Positions 17,458-29,098 of a stretch of 34,520 nucleotides of DNA are shown piece after piece; the first letter of the stretch is position 1, and each line of letters begins with the position of its first letter. The notes under the pieces were generated by a model, which was not told where the DNA came from, did not search any database, and saw only the letters and a list, made by a program, of their open reading frames with translations. Source of the stretch: Deltaproteobacteria bacterium (GTDB taxonomy: Bacteria > Myxococcota_A > UBA9160); contig JADLGR010000154.1 in NCBI GenBank assembly GCA_020849175.1, positions 1 through 34,520 on the forward strand, read 5' to 3'. Position numbers and translations under genes: made by a program.

Positions 17458-18438
17458 CTAGTGCTGGTGTTCGGCCTCGGCCCTCGACAGCTCGGCCTTC
17501 AGCAGGAACGTGTTCTTCACGGCGATTCGATCCCCTGCCGAGAGTCCGCTCAGCACCTCCACGAGCGTCTCGCCTTCTCGGCCGACCCGGATCGGCTGCA
17601 ATGCGAAGCCGCCGGGGATCTCTTCGAAGACGGAGGTTCGTCCGGCGACGACCTGAACGGCCTCTCGCGGGACGACCACGGCAGCGTCCGTGGCAGAGAG
17701 CGTGCGACCGGCGACGAACATGCCGGGAAGCCAGCGGCCCCCCGGATTCGCGAGGACGACTCGCGCCGTCGCCGTGCGCGTCTCCGGATCGAGGGCCGGC
17801 GTGACGTAGGAGACGACGCCTTCTGCGGTCGGCCCTTCGTCCAGAGTGTGGATCCGAACCGTCGTTCCGACCGTGACACGGGCGAGATCTTTCTGGTAGA
17901 CGCTCAGATCGACCCAGACGTTCGAGAGATCGGCGATGACGAAGACCGAGCTCTCTCGGTCGACGGCCTCGCCGCGGGTCAGGTGCCTCGCCAGAACGAC
18001 ACCATCGATGAGTGTGCGGAGCTCGTAGGGCGCGAGGCTCTCGTTGCTCTCGATCGTCGCGAGGACGTCTCCGGCACGAACGAAGTCGCCTGCCGCCTTT
18101 CGGATGTCGCGCGCGATCCCGCCGAAGCGCGGCACGATGTGCGCGAGGCGATCGCCGTTCGGCTGCACGGCGCCGAGCAGCTCCGTCTCGGAATCGATCC
18201 TTCCGTGTGCGACGACCGCCACCGCGATGCCGTAGGCAGCCCGCTCCTCGGGAGAGACGTGGACCTCGTTTCTGGCACCGGTGTCGGCCTCGTTCGACTC
18301 GCCTCGCTCGAGATGCGCCTGCTCGTGCTCATGCTCGTGATCCTCGGAGCCACGCGGTGCCTCGCGTTCGCAGGCCACGATCGACAGGCCGAGAATCGAG
18401 ACGACGAGCGAGGCCGTGCGGCGCAGTGTCCACTTCAC
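17458..18438 (-). CDS. czcB: Periplasmic adaptor of the metal RND pump, CzcB type, lipoprotein
   Basis: 326 residues from the GTG at 18438, which has GGGAGG upstream and overlaps the czcC stop (GTGA). The lipobox is SIVAC with Cys23, so it is anchored by lipid. A His/Glu-rich segment (residues about 30-41, EDHEHEHEQAH) and a final EHQH look like metal-binding tails. A barrel-sandwich hybrid domain follows (IESNESLAPYEL...DGVVLARHLTRGE). The two lipoyl halves are joined almost directly, so the long alpha-helical hairpin of MexA-type adaptors is absent, as in many CzcB relatives. Beta-barrel and membrane-proximal domains complete it. It links CzcA to the outer-membrane channel. Confidence 0.9.
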   Translation of the reverse strand: MKWTLRRTASLVVSILGLSIVACEREAPRGSEDHEHEHEQAHLERGESNEADTGARNEVHVSPEERAAYGIAVAVVAHGRIDSETELLGAVQPNGDRLAHIVPRFGGIARDIRKAAGDFVRAGDVLATIESNESLAPYELRTLIDGVVLARHLTRGEAVDRESSVFVIADLSNVWVDLSVYQKDLARVTVGTTVRIHTLDEGPTAEGVVSYVTPALDPETRTATARVVLANPGGRWLPGMFVAGRTLSATDAAVVVPREAVQVVAGRTSVFEEIPGGFALQPIRVGREGETLVEVLSGLSAGDRIAVKNTFLLKAELSRAEAEHQH

Positions 18439-19838
18439 GGCTGGATCCCTCCCGGAACATTGGCCGACGCCGAGAGCGGCGTGGACGTGAGGCGCTCGAT
18501 GTCCGCGACCGCCGTGTGGTAGGCGGCCAGCGCATCGACGAGCTGAGAACGTGCCTCGAAGAGCGTTCGCTGCGCGTCGAGGACTTCGACGTACCGAAAG
18601 AGCCCGCGCCCGTACGCCTCTCGCGAGGCGCGATGAACGCGCTCTGCGTCGGGGATCACGCGATCGCGGAGCGACTCCACCTCGCCGAACGCCGCAGCCA
18701 GGGCCTGGTACGTCGCGGTGAGCTGGCTGCGGACTGTGACCTCTGCAGCGCGCCGATCGAACGCTGCGCGACGCAAGCGATGGCGCGAATCGAGGATGTT
18801 GCCCTGATTCTGGTCGAAGAGGGGAAGCGGGACCGAGACGCTCATCACGAGCGCCACGTCGTGGGCTTCCGTGTAGTAGCGCGGTCCCGAGCCGATCGTC
18901 ACGTCCGGGATTCGTCGCGCTCGTTCGAGTGCGAGGGCCGCCTCCCGCTCTGCGATCTCTGCGTTCCAGCGCGCGACGTCCGGGTTCTCGGGAACGAGGG
19001 CGGCCAGCGCTTCCAGCGGGGGTGGAGCGGTGACCGCGGCCAGGTCTCCGACGGCCCGAGTGAAGGACGCCGTGGAGGCTCCCCACGTCGCGGCGAGCAG
19101 GGTGCGCGCCACCTCGAGCTCGTGCCGCGTGCGAAGCGCCTGGAGCTGTATGCGTTCGAGCTGGACGCGCGCGCGGTCGGTCTCGATGGGAGAGACGGCG
19201 CCGGTGCTGACGGTCGCCTCGACGGATCGAACGGTATCGGTCGCCAGGTCTTCCAGACTCTTCGTGAGCTCGCTTCGCTGTTGGAGTGCGAGTACGCGAA
19301 CGAAGGCTCTGGCCGTGTCGGTGACGACGGCGAGCCGCTTCGCCTCGAAGTCCCACTGTGCGAGCGTCGTCTCCGCTCGTGCCAGACGAACGCGCGCGGA
19401 ACGCTTCCCGCCGAGCTCGACGAGCTGCGCGATGCTGAGCGTGGCTTGATGGGAGTCGATCGTGTCTCGATCCTGTGTGCCGCCGAGCTGTTCGGTCTCG
19501 ATGGAGACTTCCGGGTTCGGGAGGAGGCTCGCCTGTAGAGCGAGCGCTTCGCGCGTCCGGATCTCCCACGAGACGTCGGCGAGCTCGGGGCTTCGCAGGA
19601 GCGCATGTCGCAGCGCCTCGGCGAGCCCGAGATCGCCGGTCGGGTCCTCGGTCTGCGCGATGCGGTCCGTCTCCGGCTCGGCGGGCGCTTCGAACGTGGG
19701 AATGCCGTGACCGAGCGCTCGCGGAGCGACGCCGTCGTCCGCACGCGCTCCGACCATCGCGGTGACGGCGCCGGCGAAGCCGACGATCAGGGATCGAATC
19801 CCGCGGATACCTCGGCCGGACATACCAGGCGTAGCCAT
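18435..19838 (-). CDS. czcC: Outer-membrane efflux channel, TolC/CzcC family
   Basis: 467 residues with a signal peptide ending near ARADDG. It has the two-fold repeat of long helical coiled-coil segments and barrel strands that defines outer-membrane factors: LGLAEALRHALLRSPEL and LLPNPEVSIE in the first half, and MSVSVPLPLFDQNQG and YVEVLDAQRTLFEARSQLVDALAAYHTAVADIERLT in the second half. No lipid-attachment Cys is seen. AGGAGG is 7 nt before the ATG at 19838; a second ATG at 19842 is out of frame. It overlaps czcB by 4 nt. A small exported protein is encoded 102 nt upstream on the same strand. Confidence 0.92.
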   Translation of the reverse strand: MATPGMSGRGIRGIRSLIVGFAGAVTAMVGARADDGVAPRALGHGIPTFEAPAEPETDRIAQTEDPTGDLGLAEALRHALLRSPELADVSWEIRTREALALQASLLPNPEVSIETEQLGGTQDRDTIDSHQATLSIAQLVELGGKRSARVRLARAETTLAQWDFEAKRLAVVTDTARAFVRVLALQQRSELTKSLEDLATDTVRSVEATVSTGAVSPIETDRARVQLERIQLQALRTRHELEVARTLLAATWGASTASFTRAVGDLAAVTAPPPLEALAALVPENPDVARWNAEIAEREAALALERARRIPDVTIGSGPRYYTEAHDVALVMSVSVPLPLFDQNQGNILDSRHRLRRAAFDRRAAEVTVRSQLTATYQALAAAFGEVESLRDRVIPDAERVHRASREAYGRGLFRYVEVLDAQRTLFEARSQLVDALAAYHTAVADIERLTSTPLSASANVPGGIQP

Positions 19839-19940
19839 GCATGGACCTCCTGCACGGATCGCTCTCGAGGCGGCGAGCGAAGGGCCTCGAGCGGTGACCG
19901 CGCCCTCGCACGCGAGATGACTCGGAGGGCAGGAGGCGGC

Positions 19941-20378
19941 TCAGGCGAGGAGGACGATGCTCCGCAGGCGCTCCAGCTCGGGGCTCGTCACGGGCGCCTG
20001 GCCGCCACGGGGCCGGTGCACTGCGAGGCCGAGGCGGGGCAGCGCGACGGCGAGAAGGAAGGGCGCAGACGAAGGCGGTGACTGCTCCACACGCGTCGAC
20101 GGCGGCTCGGAGGTGCCGAGCACGACCGGGACGTCGGTGCAGGGAGGATTCGCGAGGAAGCTCGCGGCGCCCGCGCCGACGGGGCTCGGCTCCTGGGTGG
20201 CGTGACAGCGTGCTCGCTCGACCGGATCCTCGAGCCGCGCCTGCCCGCCGGGCTCGACGCACAGCACCATCGACCGAGGTGCGACGAGGGCGGCGAACAC
20301 GGCCGATGCAGCGACGAGGGCGATCGCCGTTCGCCACCTCGTGGTCCTCTCGGCAGGGCGTGCAGCGTCACAGCTCAC
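19941..20378 (-). CDS. Small exported cysteine-containing protein at the head of the metal-efflux operon
   Basis: 145 residues from the GTG at 20378; an upstream in-frame TTG at 20456 overlaps the likely promoter. One hydrophobic segment (AIALVAASAVFAALVA) suggests a signal peptide or anchor. After it come VLCVEPGG, a Cys-His pair in ERARCH, and PPCTDVPVV. Proteins of this size with a VLC-GPDG-like start and later Cys residues are often encoded beside Czc/Cus operons, but I know no assigned function. A periplasmic metal-binding or sensing accessory is a guess from position and Cys/His content. The C-terminal third is low in recognisable structure. The reading frame is supported by operon spacing rather than by strong homology. 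Confidence 0.6.
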   Translation of the reverse strand: MSCDAARPAERTTRWRTAIALVAASAVFAALVAPRSMVLCVEPGGQARLEDPVERARCHATQEPSPVGAGAASFLANPPCTDVPVVLGTSEPPSTRVEQSPPSSAPFLLAVALPRLGLAVHRPRGGQAPVTSPELERLRSIVLLA

Positions 20379-20426
20379 GAACGAAGCGTCGCCTCTCTGG
20401 TGCGGGGCGTGCCCTCTCGGCGCCTC

Positions 20427-20456
20427 GGGGGTAGCAGCCCGCGACAGGACGGGCAA
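20427..20456 (-). promoter_or_regulatory. Candidate promoter of the metal-efflux operon
   Basis: On the minus strand, TTGCCC (20456-20451), an 18-nt spacer, then TACCCC (20432-20427) with TGC before it and CGAGGC after it. It lies 50-80 nt upstream of the GTG at 20378. It is weak, and no MerR-, ArsR- or CopY-type dyad is evident. Confidence 0.3.
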
Positions 20457-20474
20457 GGCTCCGAAGACGCTGCG

Positions 20475-22091
20475 TCAGCGCCCGCGAAGCTCGACGCGGC
20501 GGATCTTCCCGCTCACGGTCTTGGGGAGCGCGTCGACGAACTCGATCAGCCGCGGGTACTTGTACGGCGCCGTCACGCGCTTGCAGTGATCCTGCAGTGC
20601 CGAGCGCAGGGTGTCGTCGGCAGTGACGTCGCGCCGGAGCACGACGAAGGCCTTCACGACCGAGCCGCGTACGGCATCGGGAGCCGCGACGGCGGCCGCT
20701 TCGAGCACGGCGGGATGCTCGAGCAGCGCGCTCTCCACCTCGAAGGGGCCGATGCGGTAGCCGGCAGAGATGATGACATCGTCGGCTCGTCCCACGAACC
20801 AGAAGTAGCCGTCTTCGTCGCGCGTGGCGCGATCGCCGGTGACGTACCAATCGCCGCGCCGGCAGGCCTGTGTCGCGTCTTCGTCCTTCCAGTAGCCGAC
20901 GAACAGGCTCGGCGGGTGGCCGTGGATGGCGATGTCTCCGACTTCGCCAGGCGGCAGGGCGCGGCCGTCGTCGTCGATCACCTCGACGCGGTGTCCGGGC
21001 ATCGGAAGCCCCATCGAGCCGGGGCGCACGGGGATCCCGGGGAAGTTTCCGATCAGCAGAATCGTCTCCGTCTGCCCGAAGCCGTCGCGGATCGTGAGGC
21101 CCGTCGCGCTCTGCCACGACCGGATCACCTCGGGGTTGAGCGGCTCGCCGGCCGACACGACTTCGCGTAGATGGGGGACACGCAGCGTGCGTAGATCCTC
21201 CTTGACCAGCATGCGGAACTCGGTGGGCGGGGCGCAGAAGACCCGAGGCGCCACGTCGGCGAGGAGCCGTAGCTGCGTCTGCGGCTCGAAGCGTCCGTGA
21301 TACTGGAAGACCTCGGCGCCGACGCTCCACGGGCCGAACAAGACTCCGTACGCCGCCTTCGCCCAGCCCGTGTCGCTCGTCGTCCATAGCCGGTCGTCGC
21401 CGCGCAGTCCGAGCCAGTGCGTGGCCGTCAGCCGCTGCGCGTAGGTATAGGCGTGCGCGTGCAGGACGGCCTTCGGCATCCCCGTCGTTCCCGAGGTGTA
21501 GAAGACGAGGGCCGGATCGCTCGCGCGGGTTGGCCGGTGAGTCGGCGCTTCGCCGACGGTCGCGAGGGCACTGCGCAGATTCGTCCAGCCGCGCGGCGTG
21601 GCCTCGTCCTCGCCGTGCCAGGCGAGGAAGTGCTGGACCGACGTGATCTGCTCGCGGACCGCGTCGACCGCGGGCGCCGATTCGGGTGTGGCGACGATCG
21701 CGAGCGCCCGGCTGTGCGTCGCACGGTACGCGACGTCCTTCGGACGCAGGCTCGTCGAGCTCGGGATCACGAGGGCGGCCGCGTGGAGGGCTCCGAGGAT
21801 GGTCATCTGCCATGCCGGGATACGCGGGAGCATCACGATGACGGGATCGCCCGGCCCGACTCCGAGCTCCTCGAGAAGGCGCGCCATGCGCCGCGCTCCC
21901 GCGTCGATCTCGGCGAAGGTCAGGCGTACCTCGTCGCCCCTCGCGCTGCGCCAGAGCAGGGCCGGGCGGCCGGGCTCGGCCGCGAATCGCCCGACGACGT
22001 CGCGCGCGAAGTTGAACGCGTCAGGGACCTCCCACCGGAAGGTGTCCCGCGCCCGCTGCCAGCGATCGAGCGCCGCCGTCAGGTCCTCCAT
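20475..22091 (-). CDS. AMP-forming acyl-CoA synthetase (medium-chain/ACSM-like)
   Basis: 538 residues. Activates a carboxylic acid to its CoA thioester through an acyl-adenylate, in the cytoplasm. Family motifs in order: YTSGTTGMPKAVLH (P-loop-like), DGFGQTET (adenine and substrate region), TGDRATRDEDGYFWFVGRADD, AGYRIGPFEVES, and PKTVSGKIRRVELR with the C-terminal catalytic lysine. The overall pattern (DTGWAKAAYGVLFGPW, SAGEPLNPEV) fits the acetyl/medium-chain ACSM group better than long-chain FadD. Substrate chain length is not readable. GGAGGG lies four bases before the ATG. It is divergent from the GGDEF gene and 96 nt upstream of the metal-efflux operon, with no evident functional tie. 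Confidence 0.93.
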   Translation of the reverse strand: MEDLTAALDRWQRARDTFRWEVPDAFNFARDVVGRFAAEPGRPALLWRSARGDEVRLTFAEIDAGARRMARLLEELGVGPGDPVIVMLPRIPAWQMTILGALHAAALVIPSSTSLRPKDVAYRATHSRALAIVATPESAPAVDAVREQITSVQHFLAWHGEDEATPRGWTNLRSALATVGEAPTHRPTRASDPALVFYTSGTTGMPKAVLHAHAYTYAQRLTATHWLGLRGDDRLWTTSDTGWAKAAYGVLFGPWSVGAEVFQYHGRFEPQTQLRLLADVAPRVFCAPPTEFRMLVKEDLRTLRVPHLREVVSAGEPLNPEVIRSWQSATGLTIRDGFGQTETILLIGNFPGIPVRPGSMGLPMPGHRVEVIDDDGRALPPGEVGDIAIHGHPPSLFVGYWKDEDATQACRRGDWYVTGDRATRDEDGYFWFVGRADDVIISAGYRIGPFEVESALLEHPAVLEAAAVAAPDAVRGSVVKAFVVLRRDVTADDTLRSALQDHCKRVTAPYKYPRLIEFVDALPKTVSGKIRRVELRGR

Positions 22092-22176
22092 CAGGCCCTC
22101 CGTCTCGTCCTCGGCGGAGCAATAGCAGGCGCGCGCCCCGGCCGTCCCCCTCGTGTGTCATCGCCCGGGCTTGCGC

Positions 22177-22192
22177 TGGTATCCTGCGGGCC
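22177..22192 (+). promoter_or_regulatory. Extended -10-like element before the GGDEF gene
   Basis: TGGTATCCT followed by GCGGGCC, with the hexamer at 22180-22185, 86 nt before the ATG. The TG one base before the hexamer fits an extended -10; no convincing -35 is seen. On the opposite strand TGCTATTGC (hexamer 22124-22119) could serve the acyl-CoA synthetase in the same 180-nt divergent gap. Confidence 0.3.
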
Positions 22193-22271
22193 TGGAGCCT
22201 CAAGGTGCGGGCAGGATGCGCCGATCCGGCCAGCGGTGGCGCTCTGACCCCGAGGCGAAGGACTCGCCAGC

Positions 22272-23690
22272 ATGAACGACCGCGTTCCCGCGCACGTCCT
22301 CGTCGTCGACGACAGCCGTCTCGAGCGCGAGCTCGCGCGCGAGGCGCTCGAGCCGCACTGCCGGGTGAGCTGCGCCGAATCGGCGGAGGAGGCTCTCGAG
22401 ACGCTTCGTCGAGAGAGCATCGATCTGATCCTCTCCGACCTCACGATGCCGGGCCTCAGCGGTCTCGACCTTCTCGCGCGGACGCAGCGCGAGCACCCGG
22501 GGATCGACTTCGTCCTGCTCACCGGGAACGCGTCGATCGAGAGCGCGGTCGACGCGCTGCGGATGGGCGCCGCCGACTACCTGAGAAAGCCGATCCAGGG
22601 CGAGGATCTCGCCTACGTGGTCGATCGCACCCTCGCGCGCCGGCGCCTGCGCGAGGAGAACGTGCGGCTGCGCGACGAGCTGGCCGCGCTCGAGGCCTGC
22701 CGTGCCCTCGCTCCGTGCCTCGAATCGGGCGAGGTCTACGCGGTTGCGCTCGACGTCCTGCTGCGCACGCTCTCGCGCGGGCGGGGCCTGGCGATCTTTC
22801 GGCGCACCTCGGTTTCGATGTCCGACGGTGCGGCGTTCCGCGGCTTCGCGGAGACCGAGGCAGCGAAGCTCCGACAGGTGCTGGCGGTCGACAAGCCCGT
22901 GAACCTCGACGGACTCTCGCGCGTCGAGATCGCGAGCACGGGACCCGTTCACGACGCGCTTCGAGAGGCGGGCGTGACGGCCGGACGGCTGCTCGCGGTT
23001 CCGATCCACGGTCGCGAGGCGGAGGCGGGAGCGATCTGGATTCTCGAGGACGAACGGCGCTTGGAGGAGGGAGAGATTGCGCGCGCACGTCTGGTGGCGG
23101 GCCACGCCGAGCTCGCGCTGCACAATGCCGAGCGCTACAACCGCGCCAAGGAACGCGCCTTCCTCGACGACGTCACGGAGATCTACAACGCACGCTACCT
23201 GCTCGCTGCGACGGACCACGAGATCCGCCGCGCCGAGCGCTACGGAAGCGAGCTCTCGGTTCTGTTCCTCGATCTCGACCGCTTCAAGCTGGTCAACGAC
23301 CGGCACGGGCACCTCGTCGGCTCGCGTACGCTGCGCCAGCTCGCGCAGGTGCTTGCGTCGTGCATTCGACAGGTCGACACCCTCGCCCGCTACGGTGGCG
23401 ACGAGTTCACGATCGTGCTGGTCGACACGCCGTTCGAGGCGGCGCGACAGGTGGCCGAGCGCATTCGACGCACCGTCGAAGAGACGGCGTTCGACGGTGG
23501 CCGTAGCGGCGCGCTGCGCCTCACGGTGAGCATCGGCGTCGCCGGCTATCCCGCCCACGGCAGGACACGCGAGGAGCTCCTCGATCAGGCCGACAAGGCG
23601 ATGTACCGGGCCAAGTCCTTCGGCCGCAACCGGGTCTGCTCGGCCTCCGAGCTCGTCCAGGAGACGCTGCCCGTTTCGCCCCGGACGTGA
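22272..23690 (+). CDS. REC-GAF-GGDEF diguanylate cyclase response regulator
   Basis: 472 residues. The receiver domain (about 7-125) has D13/D14, phospho-acceptor D56 in SDLTMPG, T84 and K106. A middle region (about 140-300) looks like a GAF domain. The C-terminal GGDEF domain (about 305-465) carries the intact catalytic YGGDEF (374-379), the DLDRFKLVND nucleotide motif, and the inhibitory site RQVD (366-369) five residues before GGDEF. It should make cyclic di-GMP when phosphorylated and be subject to product inhibition; this is established for the family and inferred here. No partner histidine kinase is adjacent. AAGGA lies 9 nt before the ATG. aspS follows on the same strand after 130 nt. 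Confidence 0.95.
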   Translation: MNDRVPAHVLVVDDSRLERELAREALEPHCRVSCAESAEEALETLRRESIDLILSDLTMPGLSGLDLLARTQREHPGIDFVLLTGNASIESAVDALRMGAADYLRKPIQGEDLAYVVDRTLARRRLREENVRLRDELAALEACRALAPCLESGEVYAVALDVLLRTLSRGRGLAIFRRTSVSMSDGAAFRGFAETEAAKLRQVLAVDKPVNLDGLSRVEIASTGPVHDALREAGVTAGRLLAVPIHGREAEAGAIWILEDERRLEEGEIARARLVAGHAELALHNAERYNRAKERAFLDDVTEIYNARYLLAATDHEIRRAERYGSELSVLFLDLDRFKLVNDRHGHLVGSRTLRQLAQVLASCIRQVDTLARYGGDEFTIVLVDTPFEAARQVAERIRRTVEETAFDGGRSGALRLTVSIGVAGYPAHGRTREELLDQADKAMYRAKSFGRNRVCSASELVQETLPVSPRT

Positions 23691-23820
23691 TGCCTCGGCC
23701 TTGCGACCCGCCGCCGACCGTCCGAAACTGCCGGTTCCGCAGCCGCCGCAGCCGGCGTCGATCGGGGTCGTCAGCGTGTCTCAGAACATCGAACGCGGGG
23801 CCGCCGTCGCCCTCGACGGA

Positions 23821-26540
<2,720 letters not shown>

Positions 26541-26548
26541 AGGAAGCG

Positions 26549-27718
26549 ATGAACGTCCACGAGTATCAGGCGAAGGCGCTGCTACGCGAGTTCGGAGTCG
26601 CGGTCCCGGAAGGCCGGCTCGCGACGACACCGGAGGAAGCCGAGACTGCCGCGCGCTCGCTCGGTGTGCCGGTGGTCGTCGTGAAGGCGCAGGTGCACGC
26701 GGGAGGGCGTGGAAAGGGCGGCGGCATCAAGGTCGCGAAGTCCCCCGCGGAGGCGCGGAAGGTCGCTGGCGAGATCCTCGGCATGACCCTGCGTACGCAC
26801 CAGACCGGGCCCGAGGGAAAGCTCGTTCGCCGGGTCTACGTCGAGGCGGGCAGCGAGATCGCACGCGAGCTCTACGTCGCCGTGCTGCTCGACCGTGCGG
26901 TCGAGAAGTTCGCCGTCATCGCATCGACCGAGGGCGGAATGGACATCGAAGAGGTGGCGCAGAAGACCCCGGAGAAGATCCAGACCGTCCACGTCGATCC
27001 GAACGTCGGCCTTCGGCCCTTTCAGGCGCGGCAGCTCGGCTTTGGTCTCGGCCTCGGCGCCGCGCAGGTGGCGAAGTTCGAGACGCTGCTCGCCGGGCTC
27101 TACCGGCTCTACGTCGAGAAGGATGCAACGCTCGCCGAGATCAACCCACTCGTCGTCACGAAGTCGGGCGATCTCTTCGCGCTCGACTGCAAGCTCAACT
27201 TCGACGACAACGCACTGTACCGGCACGCCGACGTGCAGAGCCTGCACGATCCGGACGAGGAAGAGGCGCGCGAGCGAGAAGCGAAGGCGCTCGACCTCGC
27301 GTACGTCGGCCTCGATGGCGACATCGGATGCATGGTGAACGGGGCCGGCCTCGCGATGGCGACGCTCGACATGATCCAGGTCTGCGGCGGCAGCCCGGCG
27401 AACTTTCTCGATGCCGGCGGAGGGGCAGACAAGGAGAAGGTGAAGGAAGCGTTCAAGCTGATCCTTCGCGATCCCAAGGTCAAGGCGATCCTGGTCAACA
27501 TCTTCGGCGGCATCGTGCGCTGCGATCTCATCGCGGACGGCGTGGTCGCTGCGGCGGGCGAGCTCGGCGTGAAGGTGCCCCTCGTGGTTCGGCTCCAGGG
27601 AACCAACGCCGCCGAGGGGCGCGCGATCCTCGCGAAGTCGGGTCTCGACATCACGGCGGCCGAGACGCTGCGCGAGGCCGGACAGAAGGCGGTGGCCGCG
27701 GTGAAGGGAAGGATCTGA
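26549..27718 (+). CDS. sucC: Succinyl-CoA synthetase (ADP-forming) beta subunit
   Basis: 389 residues, standard length. With SucD it makes ATP or GTP from succinyl-CoA in the TCA cycle. It starts with the family signature [17 protein letters not shown], then has the ATP-grasp parts [27 protein letters not shown] and [14 protein letters not shown], and the C-terminal ligase domain ([29 protein letters not shown]). Nucleotide preference cannot be fixed by eye. Its stop overlaps the sucD start (TGATG). Confidence 0.97.
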   Translation: MNVHEYQAKALLREFGVAVPEGRLATTPEEAETAARSLGVPVVVVKAQVHAGGRGKGGGIKVAKSPAEARKVAGEILGMTLRTHQTGPEGKLVRRVYVEAGSEIARELYVAVLLDRAVEKFAVIASTEGGMDIEEVAQKTPEKIQTVHVDPNVGLRPFQARQLGFGLGLGAAQVAKFETLLAGLYRLYVEKDATLAEINPLVVTKSGDLFALDCKLNFDDNALYRHADVQSLHDPDEEEAREREAKALDLAYVGLDGDIGCMVNGAGLAMATLDMIQVCGGSPANFLDAGGGADKEKVKEAFKLILRDPKVKAILVNIFGGIVRCDLIADGVVAAAGELGVKVPLVVRLQGTNAAEGRAILAKSGLDITAAETLREAGQKAVAAVKGRI

Positions 27719-28596
27719 TGGCGATTCTCTGCGATTCGAACACGAGGCTCCTGGTGCAGGGCTTCGGCAAGATGGGGCAGTTCCACGCCAAGCTCTCGAT
27801 CGAGTACGGAACCGCGGTCGTGGGCGCCGTAGCGCCGGGGAAGGGCGGAACGAGCGCCGCCGGTGTCCCGCTCTTCGACACCGTTCGCGAGGCGAAGCAG
27901 GCGACGGGAGCGAACGCGTCGGTGATCTTCGTGCCGCCGCCGGGAGCGGCGGACGCGATTCTCGAGGCCGTGGACGCCGAGCTCGACCTCGCGGTCTGCA
28001 TCACCGAGGGTATTCCGGTGGTCGACATGGCGCGCGCAAAGGCCGCCCTGCGCGGATCGAAGACGCGCCTTCTCGGGCCGAACTGCCCGGGCGTCGTGAC
28101 GCCGGGGCAGTGCCGTATCGGCATCATGCCGGCGCAGATCACGCGGCCGGGCTCCGTCGGCGTCGTCTCTCGCTCGGGGACGCTCACCTACGAAGCCGTC
28201 GACCAGCTCTCGCGTCTCGGAATCGGACAGTCGAGCTGCGTCGGAATCGGTGGGGATCCGGTGATCGGCACGACGTTCGTCGACGCGCTCGCACTCTTCG
28301 AAGCCGATCCCCTCACCAGGGCCGTCGTGATGATCGGCGAGATCGGTGGCTCGGCCGAAGAGACGGCGGCCGAGTTCATCCGTTCGAAGATGAGCAAGCC
28401 GGTCGTTGCTTTCATCGCCGGACAGAACGCGCCGGCGGGAAAACGAATGGGGCATGCCGGCGCGATCATCGCGGGCGGCAAGGGGCGCGCGAGCGACAAG
28501 ATCGCGGCACTCGAGAAGGCAGGAGTTGCCGTCTCGATCTCGCCGGCCGAAATGGGTGAGACGCTCGCACGTCGCGTGCCGGGCCTCGCGGCGTAG
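27718..28596 (+). CDS. sucD: Succinyl-CoA synthetase alpha subunit
   Basis: 292 residues. Carries the phosphohistidine: GHAGAI with His246. Other family stretches are [41 protein letters not shown] and [10 protein letters not shown]. The N-terminal CoA-binding loop reads [11 protein letters not shown], one residue shorter than the usual QGFTGxxGTFHS and lacking the Thr. The stop is intact and the rest is normal, so this is natural variation rather than damage. Translational coupling to sucC is expected from the 1-nt overlap. Confidence 0.96.
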   Translation: MAILCDSNTRLLVQGFGKMGQFHAKLSIEYGTAVVGAVAPGKGGTSAAGVPLFDTVREAKQATGANASVIFVPPPGAADAILEAVDAELDLAVCITEGIPVVDMARAKAALRGSKTRLLGPNCPGVVTPGQCRIGIMPAQITRPGSVGVVSRSGTLTYEAVDQLSRLGIGQSSCVGIGGDPVIGTTFVDALALFEADPLTRAVVMIGEIGGSAEETAAEFIRSKMSKPVVAFIAGQNAPAGKRMGHAGAIIAGGKGRASDKIAALEKAGVAVSISPAEMGETLARRVPGLAA

Positions 28597-28630
28597 AGTT
28601 CGGTCGGGCCCGGGTGCTCGACGCGAGGAA

Positions 28631-29098
28631 ATGGTCGTGAAGAACCCCCCGAAGCTCGAGTTGCTGTGTGAGTACTACGCGACGCTGAAGCCTCCCGTCG
28701 TGGTCGGCAGCGGCCCGTACGGCATGCGTCAGATCTACGACGTGACGGGTGGCGAGGTCACGGGAGAGCGACTTCGCGGCCGCGTCCTGCCGAGCGGCGC
28801 CGACTGGATCCTCGTCGGAAGCGACGGCGTGGGCCGGCTCGACGTGCGCGCGGCGATCGAGACGCACGATGGTGCGAACCTCTACGTCTCGTACACGGGC
28901 GTCCTGCACATGACCGAGAAGGTGATGCAGGCGGTCTCCGGCGGAGCGAAGACCGAGTTCGGCGAGACGTACTTCTACGTGAGTCCGCGCTTCGAGACGG
29001 GTGATTCGCGGTACGCGTGGCTGAACGGCCTGTTCCTCGTGAGTCAGGGCCGTCTCGGGCCGCTGCGCGTCGAGTACCGCGTCTTCGAGGTCAGGTAG
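28631..29098 (+). CDS. DUF3237 (UPF0311) family protein
   Basis: 155 residues, normal for the family, with no signal peptide. It matches the DUF3237 pattern: an early GMRQIYDVTGGEVTGERLRG, then VLPSGADWILVGSDGVGRLDVRA, ETHDGANLYVSYTGV, YFYVSPRFET, and a final YAWLNGLFLVSQGRL. The predicted fold is a small all-beta barrel-like domain; the biochemical role of the family is not established. It follows sucD by 34 nt on the same strand. The ATG at 28631 sits directly after GAGGAA; the GTG two codons later would have better spacing. Its last 8 bases overlap the 3' end of the convergent lipoprotein gene. Confidence 0.88.
   Translation: MVVKNPPKLELLCEYYATLKPPVVVGSGPYGMRQIYDVTGGEVTGERLRGRVLPSGADWILVGSDGVGRLDVRAAIETHDGANLYVSYTGVLHMTEKVMQAVSGGAKTEFGETYFYVSPRFETGDSRYAWLNGLFLVSQGRLGPLRVEYRVFEVR

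Noticed and set aside
18439-20337. A long in-frame extension of czcB that would give a 959-residue protein
   Set aside because: The extra part is out of frame with the well-supported czcC gene, is very rich in Arg/Pro/Ser as shadow frames are, and czcB has its own GTG, ribosome site and lipoprotein signal at 18438.
14213-20378. Mobile resistance island around the czc operon
   Set aside because: No transposase, integrase, flanking repeats, tRNA or clear change in base composition was seen; the operon looks resident.
20427-20456. MerR- or CueR-type metal-responsive promoter
   Set aside because: The spacer is 18 nt by my reading rather than 19-20, and no dyad is present; no MerR gene lies nearby.
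22200-23558. A 452-codon open frame on the minus strand opposite the GGDEF gene
   Set aside because: It lies wholly opposite a gene with clear REC and GGDEF motifs, and its translation has no recognisable domain. Long antisense frames are expected at this GC content.
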